Below, piece by piece: positions 45,736 to 56,285 of a DNA stretch of 60,000 nt. Positions within the stretch are counted from its first letter, which is position 1; each line of letters begins with the position of its first letter. A program made the position numbers and the translations under genes. Source of the DNA: Antedon mediterranea (Eukaryota > Echinodermata > Crinoidea > Comatulida > Antedonidae); contig NC_092677.1 in assembly GCF_964355755.1 (NCBI RefSeq), positions 4,967,001-5,027,000 on the forward strand, in the 5' to 3' direction. The notes beneath the pieces were generated by a model. That model saw only the letters and a list, made by a program, of their open reading frames with translations. It had not been told where the DNA came from and did no database searches.

Positions 45736-46325
45736 ACGCGCTAGATAGTATGATATTTTAACTACATTTTTTACATGTTTGGTTGGATGTAATGGAAATA
45801 AAAAATAGTTGATCTGATGGAATGATATGTAAATAAACAAATACTCAAAAGAATTATGTTTACAGTTCAATTATTTTCAGAATAATAATACATAAAAATG
45901 TGTTTACCAATGGACAAATAATCGCGTCAATGACATGGCCTGCATGGTAACGTACGCGGAGTTGAATCGTAAAAAGTTTACATGCGCCCTCTGTAGTATG
46001 TGAAACGATCTATTTTTAGAAGTTTAAGTAGAGATCATCACGCGTCACCACCTCTCACGATGCTCTTTGATCGGCCGCCATAACTTAACATCGCGCTCAT
46101 TGTGATAAATTTCTGTTTTTATTTTTGGGGTTAGTGTAGCCTACTCTGTGCATACTAATATACACACAAATATGTCACACGAATAAAATATTGAACCTCT
46201 AAAAAAAGGGCACCCTTAAAATTTAGGGGGGGGGGTCCGGACCCGTGGACCCCCCTCTGGATCCGCCCCAGTCTTGTATAAAAACATATTAACATTGCTT
46301 TTGTTTTGAAAAATTGTCTTTATAG
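45736..46325. other. right part of the hAT-like element and intron end
   Basis: Noncoding to 46271, with the GGACCCGTGGACC-type GC-rich end. The 54 bases after it (46272-46325) provide a pyrimidine-rich tract and the TTTATAG acceptor. Confidence 0.6.
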
Positions 46326-46646
46326 ATTCTAATGTTACTGCTTATGATGGTCAGAAGGATTTTAAGTTAGTCTACCTACCAAATCTGGTCAATTCTGCTA
46401 AAATATCCAATATTGCATGGTATAAGCAGTTTAAAGATGGAGCACAAGCGCTGCTGACATCATTGCAGTCACCTGATCCAACAACATGCTATGAATGTGG
46501 ATTTGTGGATAAGAAGAGGAGCAAGGTGTACCTTAAGATCGGTGTTGTTGAATTTAAAGATGCAGGAAAATACATATGTGAAGTCCAAGTGACAGGAGTA
46601 CAGGAAGTATATGATTGTCCTGGAATGTTGACACTGATAGTTAAAG
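46326..46646 (+). CDS. Ig receptor gene, Ig-like exon A
   Basis: A 321-base exon, phase 1-1, between TTGTCTTTATAG and GTAATAAT. It encodes an Ig-like domain: ISNIAWYKQF (C-strand Trp), a D-strand segment CYECGFVDKK, FKDAGKYICEVQV (F-strand Cys) and VYDCPGMLTLIV (G-strand Cys). The B strand (DFKLVYLPNL) has no cysteine, so the standard disulfide cannot form. It has one more Cys (TTCYEC) than its sister exons. It joins in phase to exon 12 at 29956. The nearby transposon leaves little room for a separate gene start between them. Confidence 0.8.
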
Positions 46647-47149
46647 GTAATAATCTATATTAAATCATCCTTGAAACATTTATTTAGTCTGGTTTAAAGT
46701 GGGTAAACAACATGATTAAAGAAGGACTTGTAATTTTCATGGCAGGGTGCAAATACTTATCTCCATAATTGCCTGGGCAACGGCCTTTATTTCTTGAAAT
46801 ACACTACTAAAAAAAGGACCCGAATTATGAAATTTAAGGCACACCACCCTAGTCAAAATTTACCATGTCAATTTCAGGCTCCAGATTAAAGTTTCAAGTT
46901 TTTTTATTTCTATGATTTTTATTTTTAAGAGCGGTTGACTACAAATATCAACTAGTATTTCATAGCCATTTTAATGTCACAATAGTTATATTTCAACCAA
47001 ACCTCTTTCACTGTGCAAATTTTAAAGAAAATCTATTTTTTTTACTTGGCCACCTAAAGGTTGATATTTATAGACAACTTCCTCTTAAATTTTTTTGACA
47101 GTTTTTGAATTGTCTTTCTTTGTCTAGTTGTTTTGTTTTTATTATATAG
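46647..47149. other. intron between Ig-like exons A and B
   Basis: Noncoding and AT-rich, ending in ATTATATAG. No repeat recognised. Confidence 0.6.
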
Positions 47150-47467
47150 ATGTTGTCGAAATGAAGATTGAGGATGTTCATACATATAAGCAAGGAATTG
47201 CTGTTACATTGTTTTTAAACCTAACATTGTTTGATAATGCTGCTAAAATATCCAGCATAGAGTGGTATAAGCATTTTGGAGATAAACCAGACATCCTGCT
47301 GACATCACGTCTAAAGAGACGCTATCAATGTGGATTTATTGATAACAACACTGGATATTTTGAAATTAAAAAGGTGAATTATGGAGATGCAGGAATATAC
47401 ATATGTAAAGTGAAAGTTCATGGAAGAGAGAAAACATATGAATGTTATGGAAAGTTAACAGTTGAAG
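47150..47467 (+). CDS. Ig receptor gene, Ig-like exon B
   Basis: A 318-base exon, phase 1-1, flanked by TTATATAG and GTAATAAG. It encodes the most diverged member: B strand GIAVTLFLNL without Cys, ISSIEWYKHF, LKRRYQCGFIDNN (D-strand Cys), YGDAGIYICKVKV (F-strand Cys) and TYECYGKLTVEG (G-strand Cys). The cysteine pattern is the same as in A, C and D. No linker exon lies between A and B, unlike the later modules. Confidence 0.82.
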
Positions 47468-48017
47468 GTAATAAGCCATTTATGAACCTTTTTATTTCAT
47501 TTATATTATACTTTGTTTCCGAGTCTCAATTAACTAGCTTAATAAGAAAACAGTTATCATACTGATTGAGTGTCAACATGTTAATAATGTATTTAAATAA
47601 ACTTCATTACAAATGATATTTTCATTTGCTTTTTAATTTATTTGGCTAATAAAAATGTTTATGGTATGACAGACAACTTTTTCAGGGGAAAAAATATAAA
47701 AAAAATGTTTACTTAAAATAAGTACTCAACAGAACATGTTATCATCAGTGATTTTAAAATGAAATATAAACATGGACAAGTGGATATCTCATTAACAAGA
47801 TGTATGTTGTGATTTGCAATGGAAAATAGTAAACATAACTTATTATTATATATTTTATGTTATTATATAAATTATTATTATTTGTACATTTATTCCTTTT
47901 CCACAACTAGAAATTAAACAGTTTAAACATTTAAGTTTTAATGAACTGGGGTTGAGATGAAAAATAGTTTTATGATATTTAATAAATGTCTATTTCAAGA
48001 TTTGAAAGATGTTTATT

Positions 48018-48330
48018 GTATCAGTGAAGTGAGTGAGTGGCCAATAAGCGGTTAAGACAGTGGAACCGTCATACCCTGCCATATTAACATCCGTAAAGGT
48101 TCGAGCCTCGCTCCATTGTTCTAGTGGTAGAACGAGTCCTCTTGGATAAGGGAAATTAACCGTAGGTCCTGTGTACACATCTGGCTCATGTGCACTTTAA
48201 AGAACCTAGTACATCTTTCGAGACGAGTAGGGGGTTACCCCGGTGTACTAGTACACACAGTCACTGTCATACACACAGACATATCATAACTGATCCCTTG
48301 ATTGTCAGCATACGCTGTTTACAGTAGGTT
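48018..48330 (+). repeat. tRNA-derived SINE
   Basis: The 5' part has tRNA-like promoter boxes: AGTGGCCAATAAGCGGTTAA (A-box-like) and GGTTCGAGCC (B box, 48098-48107). A body containing CATGTGCACTTTAAAGAACC and CTTTCGAGACGAGTAGGGG follows. It lies in the intron between Ig-like exon B and linker 1. The tail near AATAAGGTGAAGC is not a clean poly(A). Confidence 0.72.
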
Positions 48331-48799
48331 CACCCTCTATAAATAAGGTGAAGCAAAAAATTAATTAAATAGCAGCCAGAAAGAGTCAAAAGTGCACATA
48401 TTTTTGGTCTTGATTACTTTGAGATTCTCAAGTGATTCTGGTGATGCACTTTCCGGACAGAGGTCAATGACCATTTTTTAACGCAATCAATTATATCAAT
48501 TTATATGAAACAAGCATCTTGCTTTGCCACTTCCATATTGAGTCTGATTCTTTAATTTTAATCACACTCTAATTAGTTGTGCCTAATTAACATCATTTAC
48601 TGCATACTTTTCCACTTACACACATTTGTATTTGATTTATGTGATCACTGTGGTGTTTCAATGTATGAAAATTGTAAGTTGAACTCATTAGACAGAAATT
48701 TTATTTCTTTTTATTTTAGAAGATTTAATTTGTTTATTGATGTATTTTATTGAAAAACAACCTTATAGAAAATTATACTTTAAATTTGTTTATTGTTAG

Positions 48800-48844
48800 C
48801 TCAAAAATCTGAATTGGATCAAATGACTAGAAAAAAGTTACCAT
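48800..48844 (+). CDS. Ig receptor gene, linker exon 1 (short)
   Basis: A 45-base exon, phase 1-1, TATTGTTAG to GTAAGACT, reading AQKSELDQMTRKKLP. It is homologous to linkers 2 and 3 at both ends (AQ-S-VD and KKLP) but lacks their Thr-rich middle of about 36 residues. About 100 bases of downstream intron (GTATAAGGTGCAGCTGGG...GATGTTCCTGGATTTC) are also conserved among the three. No Ig exon follows before linker 2. Confidence 0.7.
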
Positions 48845-49102
48845 GTAAGACTTCTTAAAAGTAATAGTATAAGGTGCAGCTGGGCAAACTGGATGTTCCT
48901 GGATTTCATATATCTGAATGTCTCTAGTCATGCAAGAATGTAGCCACCCTTTTTGTTTTTCAAAATTTAAATTTGTTAGATAATTCCCCACGATGCAATT
49001 TTTGATGTTTTGTCAATTAATGCATAGTAAATATTACTTTAAAACATTAAACCAAGTCATTCTTTGTCTTAAATGTACATTTTATGGTAAATTATAATAA
49101 AA

Positions 49103-51019
49103 CTAGATGGTACGCTCGCTTCGCATGTTTTACAAATAATATACCACTAAACACAGTAAAACATTGCTATGTAATACTTTGTTGAAACTATCACCGTCCT
49201 AGTCGATTGAAATAGTACAGTACATGTAACGATAAATCACTACGACGTGTATGTTTATATAATGTAAAAAAATTTGTGAAAACCACCTCTATTCGGGGAA
49301 AATCATAAATTCGATTTAATCGTCAATAAATATTAAATTATCTAACTCAACTTAATTAGTAGGCCTGGTTTTCAATTGTTTCTTAGAGCCAATTCATACT
49401 TAAGTTGGTTCCTACCCTACCCACCAAAGTTGTTCTGCGTTTAGGGCATGTCATGCACCGTAGGCCTATCCTCTACTGGCTTTACAACGCTACTCATGCC
49501 AGTGAGGGAAGGGTGATGATGTCACGTGGGTGGTTTAACTGCAATAATAAAGATTTGTACATAATATACGGCGACTGAAAACGCTAGCTCATTATCCGTT
49601 ACAAAAAATCTATATCCTTCCTCTGCAGCACAGATTGAAAAAAAAAATGGATCGAATTTCTGTTATGGGTATACAGTACTTGCCTTTACGACGCCTGAGG
49701 GAATAGACACTTGTGGAACAGAGATTGGAATGTTCCATTAATTTCAAATCAATACATTTGCATAAACGTATATTAAATCTATCATTATCAAAATAGTATT
49801 TTTTAAAGAAAATCGGCCTGTCTTCAACATTATGATACTGTACTCGAGCTGTTCAACCGGTTTTCAGCTATTAAAAACAATTATCGTAGGAGGAGATAGG
49901 AAAATGCGAAGCCTCCTCGCATTTTTGTGGCGGGTATTTTTCAAGATGGACATCCATTAGACAGTGTATACCACGATCGGAAAACACCCCTATTTGGGGC
50001 AAATCGTTGAACCTAATTCGTTTTAATCGTCAATAACTAATTATCTAACTTAATTTAATTAGTAAACAAGGTTACATCAGGTGGTTAAAATCAGTACCGA
50101 AAGTACGAACCAACTTTATATACCATCGAGTAAAAATTCTAAAAGTAAGGCGCGATTTACCGAATTTTGCCCTTACGTAAATTTATATATAGACTAGATG
50201 GTACGCTCGCTTCGCTCGCGTACCATCTAGGTCGTGCCCACAGATGGTTCTCGAATACATAATAATTTCAGCGTTAAAAAAATGGTGATTTCAAATGTAC
50301 GTACAATAATACATGTCGTTTACAGGAACGAATAAATAGACACTGATTTAATTGTGGGTGGTTTAAATGCAATAATAAAGATTTGTACATAATATACGGC
50401 GACTGAAAACGCTAGCTCATTATCTGTTTAAAAAAAATTATATCCAACCTCTGCAGCACAGATTGAAAAAAAATTGATTGAATTTCTGTTATGAGTAGGC
50501 CTATACAGTACTTGCCTTTACGACGCCTGAGGGAATAGACACTTGTGGAACAGAGATTGGAATGTTCCATTCATCGCAAATCAATACATTTGTATAAACG
50601 TATATTAAATCTATGAAAATAGTATTTTTTAAAGAAAATCGGCCTGTCTTCAACATTATGATGCTGTACTCGAGCTGTTCAACCGGTTTTCAGCCATTAA
50701 AACAATTATCGTAGGAGGAGATAGGAAAATGCGAAGCATCCTCGTATTATTGTCTGCGGGTATTTTTCAAGACGGACATCCATTAGACAGTGTATACCAC
50801 GATCGAAAAACACCCCTATTTGGGGCAAATCGTTGAACCTAAATTCGTTTTAATCGTCAATAACTAATTATCGAACTCAATTTAATTAGTAAACAGGGTT
50901 ACATCAGGTGGTTAAAATCAGTACCGAAAGTACGAACCAACTTTATATACCATCGAGTAAACATTCTAGAAATAACGCGCGATTTACCGAATTTTGCCCT
51001 TACGTAAATTTATATAGAA
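49103..51019. repeat. two-copy direct repeat with CTAGATGGTACGC start and hairpin junction
   Basis: Two direct copies, 49103-50192 and 50193-51019, each starting CTAGATGGTACGCTCGCTTC and ending TTACGTAAATTTATATA. They share about 680 bp (for example TTGTACATAATATACGGCGA and GAATAGACACTTGTGGAACA). The second copy starts with a perfect 13-bp inverted repeat, CTAGATGGTACGC...GCGTACCATCTAG (50193-50229). Noncoding; the transposon family is unknown. Confidence 0.78.
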
Positions 51020-51139
51020 GAGGAAACAATGCACAACCTTTTTAAGCCTAGAAGCTATTACTACTGTAGGTTTAGTTTTGTAGGCCTATCTGGTAAGCAG
51101 CAATAACGTATGGACATCGTATGCTAGCTCATAGGTCAA

Positions 51140-51535
51140 ACCTTTATCTAATGGGTAGTTGTCCAGGTGGTAGTTGTCATAGATGGGTATAAGTTGTCCT
51201 AAGGGTTAATTTTCCTAGGGGGTAAGTGTCCTAAGGGGTAGTTGTCCTAAGGGGTAGTTGTCCTAGGGTGTATAGTTGTCCTAGGGTGTATAGTTGTTCC
51301 AGAGTGTAGTTGTCCAAGGGGTAGTTAACCGGGTGGTGGTTGTCTAGATGGTAGTTGTCCTGTGGGATAATTGCCCTAGGGGTTAATTGTTCTAGAAGGG
51401 TAGTTGTCCTAGGCTCTAATTGTCCTAGAGGGATAGTTGTCCGGCTGGTAGATGTCCATGTCCTAGGGTGGCAGATGTCATAGAGGGTAGTTGTTGTATG
51501 GGCTAATTGTCCTAGAGAGCTAGTCCTAGGGATAA
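51140..51535 (+). repeat. GTAGTTGTCCTAGGG minisatellite
   Basis: About 20 degenerate copies of a 15-18-bp unit (GGTAGTTGTCCTAGGG, with variants GGGTTAATTGTCCTAG and GTATAGTTGTCCTAG). The same motif recurs at 52338-52575 and 58436-58485, in each case in introns flanking the duplicated linker and Ig exons. Confidence 0.85.
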
Positions 51536-51778
51536 ATTTTCAGAATGAAAACTGATTTTTTAATGAATTTGAAAACAAAACACAAAGTAGAATTTTTTCT
51601 TTATATGAAATGTTATTCTTTATGATAATATAGAATGTTTGTTTGTTCTGTGTAAAATGCATATTTATAATCTGCAATTTATTTACTAACAAATGGTGAT
51701 GTCAAATACTGTATTAAGGCAGATGAAAATGTTTTGTTTATAGAAGAATTATACGTTGAATTTTTTCATTATTGTTAG

Positions 51779-51931
51779 CTCAAGAGTCTGGAGTGGATCG
51801 AATGATACCTGTTGGTCAATCAGCAGCAGCAGGAGGTACTACTGAAAGAGAATCTGAAAAGAAACCAACATCAATGTATGCAACTACCACAACTGCAGGA
51901 TTGTCAACGTCTACTAGAAAAAAGTTACCAT
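51779..51931 (+). CDS. Ig receptor gene, linker exon 2
   Basis: A 153-base exon, phase 1-1, ATTGTTAG to GTAAGCCT. It reads AQESGVDRMIPVGQSAAAGG, then TTERESEKKPTSMYATTTTA, then GLSTSTRKKLP. The Ser/Thr/Ala-rich middle could be an O-glycosylated stalk if extracellular, or a disordered tether if cytosolic. SMYATT holds one tyrosine. It directly precedes Ig-like exon C. It is about 90% identical to linker 3. Confidence 0.8.
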
Positions 51932-52337
51932 GTAAGCCTACTTCAAAGTGATAGTATAAGGTGCAGCTGGGTAAACTGGATGTTCCTGGATTTCTATATA
52001 TCTGAATGTCTGTAGTCATGCAAGAATACAATTTTAAGCCCACTTTTTTGTTTTTAAAAATTCAAATATATAAAAGATAATTCGTAGAATTATTGTACAT
52101 ACATTTGAATACTATGATGTTCGTTTGATGTCAAATAACTGATAACTTTTCATTTAGAAGAATAGAAAATATTCATTTAATCTCTCTTTTGGAAGTTTAG
52201 TAAGTTTTACATGATCATTATCAAAATCATTTGAATAATAAACAGAGTAATAATATTCGAAAAGTGAAAGGGTGTTTTAATTAAGATTGGAAAGAGAACA
52301 TGCTTCTTACCAGAGGTAGGTGTTATGTGATTAGTTT

Positions 52338-52580
52338 ATAACTGTATCCTAGAAGTGTGGATGTCCAGATGGTAGTTGCCCTAGAGCCTAATTGTCATGT
52401 GGAATAATGGTCCTAGAGAGGCAGTTGTTCTAGGTGGTAGTTGTCCTAGGGGCTAATTTCCCTAGATTTGTAGTTGTCATAGGGTCTAGTTGTCCTAGAA
52501 GAGTAGTTCTAATGGGTAGTTGTCTTAGGGTGGTAGTTGTATAAGTGGTAGTTGTCCTATTAGGGTACATTGTCAGAATG
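52338..52580 (+). repeat. GTAGTTGTCCTAG minisatellite, second block
   Basis: About 12 degenerate units of the same family as 51140-51535, located between linker exon 2 and Ig-like exon C. It stops about 55 bases before the acceptor. Confidence 0.8.
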
Positions 52581-52635
52581 TAAACTGTTTTAATGAATAT
52601 AAACATCTTTTATTTACCCTGACATTTTTTTTTAG

Positions 52636-52968
52636 ATCTCATCAGAATGGATATTCCTGAGGTTATTACCAATGAGGGTGTGAATTATGTTAAATTGATG
52701 TTATTCCTAACATGGCGTGATGATTCTGCTATAATATCCAATATCAAATGGTATAAGCAAGATAAAGATGGAGCAAAGAAGCTGCTGACATCATTGCAGT
52801 CACCTGATCCAACATCACGCTATCAATGTGAATATTTGGATTCAAAGTACAATGTGTTTTTTGAGGTCAAAAATGTTGTCTCTGAAGATGCAGGAATATA
52901 CAAATGTGAAGTGCAAGTTGAAGGAATACAGAAAGCATACAGTTGTTCCGGAAAATTAACAGTTCAAG
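52636..52968 (+). CDS. Ig receptor gene, Ig-like exon C
   Basis: A 333-base exon, phase 1-1, TTTTTTTTAG to GTAACATA. It reads LIRMDIPEVITNEGVNYVKL in front, then a Cys-less B strand (VKLMLFLTW), ISNIKWYKQDKDGAKKLL, SRYQCEYLDSKYNVFFEV (D-strand Cys), SEDAGIYKCEVQV (F-strand Cys) and AYSCSGKLTVQG (G-strand Cys). It is highly similar to exon D, and the linker-plus-Ig unit was clearly duplicated together. Confidence 0.85.
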
Positions 52969-54274
52969 GTAACATAAAATTAACAAGTTCAGTTCAGTTG
53001 TGATTGTAGTGAGCAATGTAGTAAATAAAAAATAACAATCATCATTTTAAAATACCTATTTATGAATTACCTATAATTTTTAAAATGGTTAAAAATGTGA
53101 AAAACAAGTCGATTTTAATAATTTAAGCTGCCCCCTATAAATATCAGAATTAATATTTTCATATTGCTTATGTGATGCACTCACTTTCAATCAACTTTTC
53201 TATATTGATAATTGTTTTCGTCTTTAAACGGTAAAAACTGTTTCGGCTAGCTATAAATACCAGTATGATATTTTCATTCTGCTTATGTGATGCACCTACT
53301 TTTAAATTGTGAAGTGAAAACAAATTGTATAACCATACTGTATCTTTTCACCAAAAAGACCGTCAGAATTCCAAATTTTAGCTTACATTTTTGCTCAAAA
53401 GGTCATGACTTTCAAATGTCCTTATTTTCCTTATTTATGGTTAAATTTTAGCAAGTAAGATATCATTGAATAGAAAATCAGAAGTTATCTTACTCCCTCT
53501 AAATCTTCAGGATTCCTTTACTCAAATTTCAGGTTGATTCGAGCAATTTTACTTATAACATTGCATGACCTTGGGTGGTGCTCTCCTCAATATCGTATTC
53601 ATATTTACCCTATCATCAATTAATTTTTTCTGAAAGTTTCAGTTCAATCGGAGCAGTTTTAAAATTTGAGATTGATGACCTAACAAATGCAAAATTGTTT
53701 TTATACAGAGCTGCATCCACCCACCAAGATTTTTACACCCAAGGTCATTGCATGACTTTCAGTGCACCTCTACGATATCAAATTTATACTCACCCTATCC
53801 TCAGGGTTGTTTTCCTCAAGTTTCTGATCAGAGCAATTTTAAAATTTTGAGATCATGGCCTTTGAGCCTGAAGACCTAACGAACGCAAATTCGTTCTTCC
53901 CACTACCCACCAAGTTTGAAGACCGTGTAACCCCTAGTCTCTGAATATACACAGACAGGCCGTCAGACAGACAGAAAGACACACAGTGATTTTGTGAAAT
54001 TCAGTTCCGTTCGGTTGCTTGACTGTTGGCGTGGGCACTTTCACGCAACTAGTTCCTTTCAGTTGAGTTAAGCTAAAATTTAGGACTATTGGTTTGCTAT
54101 GGACTACTGAAAAATTGCTTTTGCGCAGAATGCCATGATATAAAGTATTTCAAACTTTCATATCCAAATTTGTGTCCATGAATTTAACCACACTCACTAT
54201 TCATCATGGTATATATAGGTATATTTTTACACAAATTTGTTTACCTAATTGACAGTCTACATGTCGTTATTTTG
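52969..54274. other. intron with repeats
   Basis: Contains diverged internal duplications (around 53130-53170 and 53255-53300, both with AATATCAGAATTA/TACCAGTATGATA and TTATGTGATGCAC). A LINE-like or SINE-like stretch near 53930-54050 carries AGACAGACAGAAAGACACAC. No gene is seen. Confidence 0.5.
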
Positions 54275-54285
54275 CATTTTGGAAA

Positions 54286-54720
54286 ATGGAATTTATAACA
54301 GAAAGTATGAACAATCATTTGCAAAAATGGTCTTTCTATGCTACGCCCAACAATTTTGGACACAAATGTTTTATTAGCTATGGAAAATCAAATTCCAAGG
54401 GAGTCGCTATTCTGCTAAATAACAATTTCGAATACTCCATAAATGATGTTAAAAAAGATAACTATGGTAATTGGATCGCGATCAACATTAGAGTGAGAGA
54501 TATTGACTTAATAATAATGAATGTTTACGGACCTAATAAAGATGATCCTCCTTTCTATCAGGAAGTTAAAAAAGTGATCGAATTATTCACTAGCCCTTAT
54601 ATTCTGATTTGCGGTGACTGGAATCTAGTTCAAAATGAAAATCTAGACCTATTTAACTATCGACATGTAAATAATCCTAAAGCTAAAACAATTGTACAAC
54701 AAATTATGCTATCTATGTGA
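54286..54720 (+). pseudogene. LINE endonuclease fragment
   Basis: A 144-codon frame holding the middle of an exonuclease/endonuclease domain: GVAILLNNNFEYSI, LIIMNVYGPNKDDPPFYQEV and ILICGDWNLVQ (where the family usually has GGDFN). The N-terminal catalytic part is absent, and the C-terminal part continues in a shifted frame after 54720. Confidence 0.75.
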
Positions 54721-55034
54721 CGTATGGAGGAAAAAAAAACCCAAACGAGAAGCGCTATACGTGGCGATCAAAAAATCCTTTTAAACAAGCAAGGCTTGAT
54801 TACTTTTTGACCTCAAACAATTTATTGCACCTAGTGTCAAATGCAAACATCCTACCAAATATAAGTCTGATCACTCAATAGTGACAATAACACTTGATTT
54901 TAAAAAGTATAGAAAGAGGAAAGGGGTTTTGGAAATTTAATAATTCACTTCTCCATGACCAAGGTTATGTTACACTCATAAGACCCAGAGAATAATAAGT
55001 TAAATCTAACTATAAATGACCAACAATTTTTTAG

Positions 55035-56285
55035 GTGTTGCTTTGCAATATTCGTGGAGGTACAATAAAATATAGTTCAAGAAAAAATAAAGCCATTCGT
55101 AATGTGGAAAAAGAATTAATTAATAACATACAAGAGATGGAAAACGATCTCGCACAACAAACATTAGATATTACAGTCACAGAACAAAGAGTAAAAGAAA
55201 TTGAACAAAAAAAAGCACGCCTAGAAGACATTCAAAACGAAAAGCTAAAGGGGGCATTTATTAGATCTCGTGCTAAGTGGATAGAAGAGGCTGAAAAGCC
55301 AACCAAATTTTTCTTAGGTCTCGAGAAAACTAACTTTACGAACAAATTAATAGACGAATTAATAGATGAAGAAAAAAAAACTATATTGGACAATAAACTT
55401 ATAATAAAGGAAGTTGAGCATTTTTACAGTTCTTTATATAAAAAAAAAGATATAGAGCAAATAGATTTAAACGTATTAATAAACAACCAGAACTTCGAAA
55501 AAGTTTCAGAAGAAGAATCTCAAAAGCTCGAGAGTGAATTGACCTTAGCTGAGCTTACAAATGCACTCAATAAAATGAAAAACAACAAATCACCTGGAAC
55601 AGACGGGTTTACGTCTGAATTTTTCAATATTTTTTGGGGGAAACTGGGTGCTCTACTTCTTCGTTCTTTGAAATATGGCTTTAAAACTTGTAACCTTTCA
55701 GTCACTCAAAAACAGGGAGCAATCACTCTAATCTCAAAGGCGAATAAATCAAGAAAAGAATTAAAAAATTGGCGTCCTATATCTTTATTAAATGTTGCTT
55801 ACAAAATTGCTTCATCGGCCATAGCAGAGAGGCTAAAATCTGTCCTTCCAAATATCATTAATGAAAACCAAGCGGGATTTATAAAAGGTAGATATATTGG
55901 AGAAAATGTTCGTATTTTATATGATATCCTCTCACTCTATGACGAAAAAAACCTACCTGGTCTCGTATTACTGGTAGATTTCGAGAAAGCTTTTGATTCC
56001 CTGGCGTTCAAATTTATTGATAAGTGTTTGACCTTCTTTAATTTTAGACCAACTCTTAAGAAATGGTGTAGACTTTTTTACACGAATATCTCTTCATGCG
56101 TTCTAGTTAATGGACACCCCAGCAATTTTTTCAATATTGAAAGAGGTTGCAGACAGGGCGATCCGCTATCTCCATACCTATTTATTCTGGGAGTGGAAAT
56201 TCTAAACATGATGGTACGCCAAAATATTAATATTAAAGGAGTAACAATTGATACGGCTCACACAAATCACTTACTGAATGCATGA
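55035..56285 (+). pseudogene. LINE reverse transcriptase, fingers and part of the palm
   Basis: A 416-codon frame with a coiled-coil-like charged stretch and RAKWIEEAEKPTKFFLGLEK. Reverse transcriptase blocks follow: NNKSPGTDGFTSEFF, LKNWRPISLLNVAYKI, NENQAGFIKGRYIGENV, LLVDFEKAFDSL (first catalytic Asp) and ERGCRQGDPLSPYLFIL. The frame ends (DTAHTNHLLNA) exactly where the xADD catalytic block should be; that block is missing. Confidence 0.85.

Larger units (their letters stand above)
30572..46271. mobile_element. hAT-like element with CTGGGGCGGATCC ends, split by an inner transposon
   Basis: CTGGGGCGGATCCAGA at 30572 is mirrored by TCTGGATCCGCCCCAG ending at 46271. On both sides a run of G or C and GGTCC/GGACC follow. 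These ends resemble common hAT-type MITEs. Its own sequence is only about 1.6 kb (30572-31644 and 45736-46271); the middle is the 14-kb transposon that inserted into it. A clean 8-bp target duplication was not found. It ends just 54 bases before the Ig exon acceptor. Confidence 0.6.

Noticed and set aside
45391-45870. 159-codon frame rich in GIPxGIPxR repeats
   Set aside because: Translation of the right palindrome array, without start context, splice sites or a known domain.
48090-48110. Functional tRNA gene at the B-box sequence
   Set aside because: The cloverleaf does not close and a SINE body follows, so it is a retroposon head.
51816-52043. Minus-strand 75-codon frame (twin at 58201-58425)
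   Set aside because: It is the antisense shadow of the linker exons and their conserved downstream intron.
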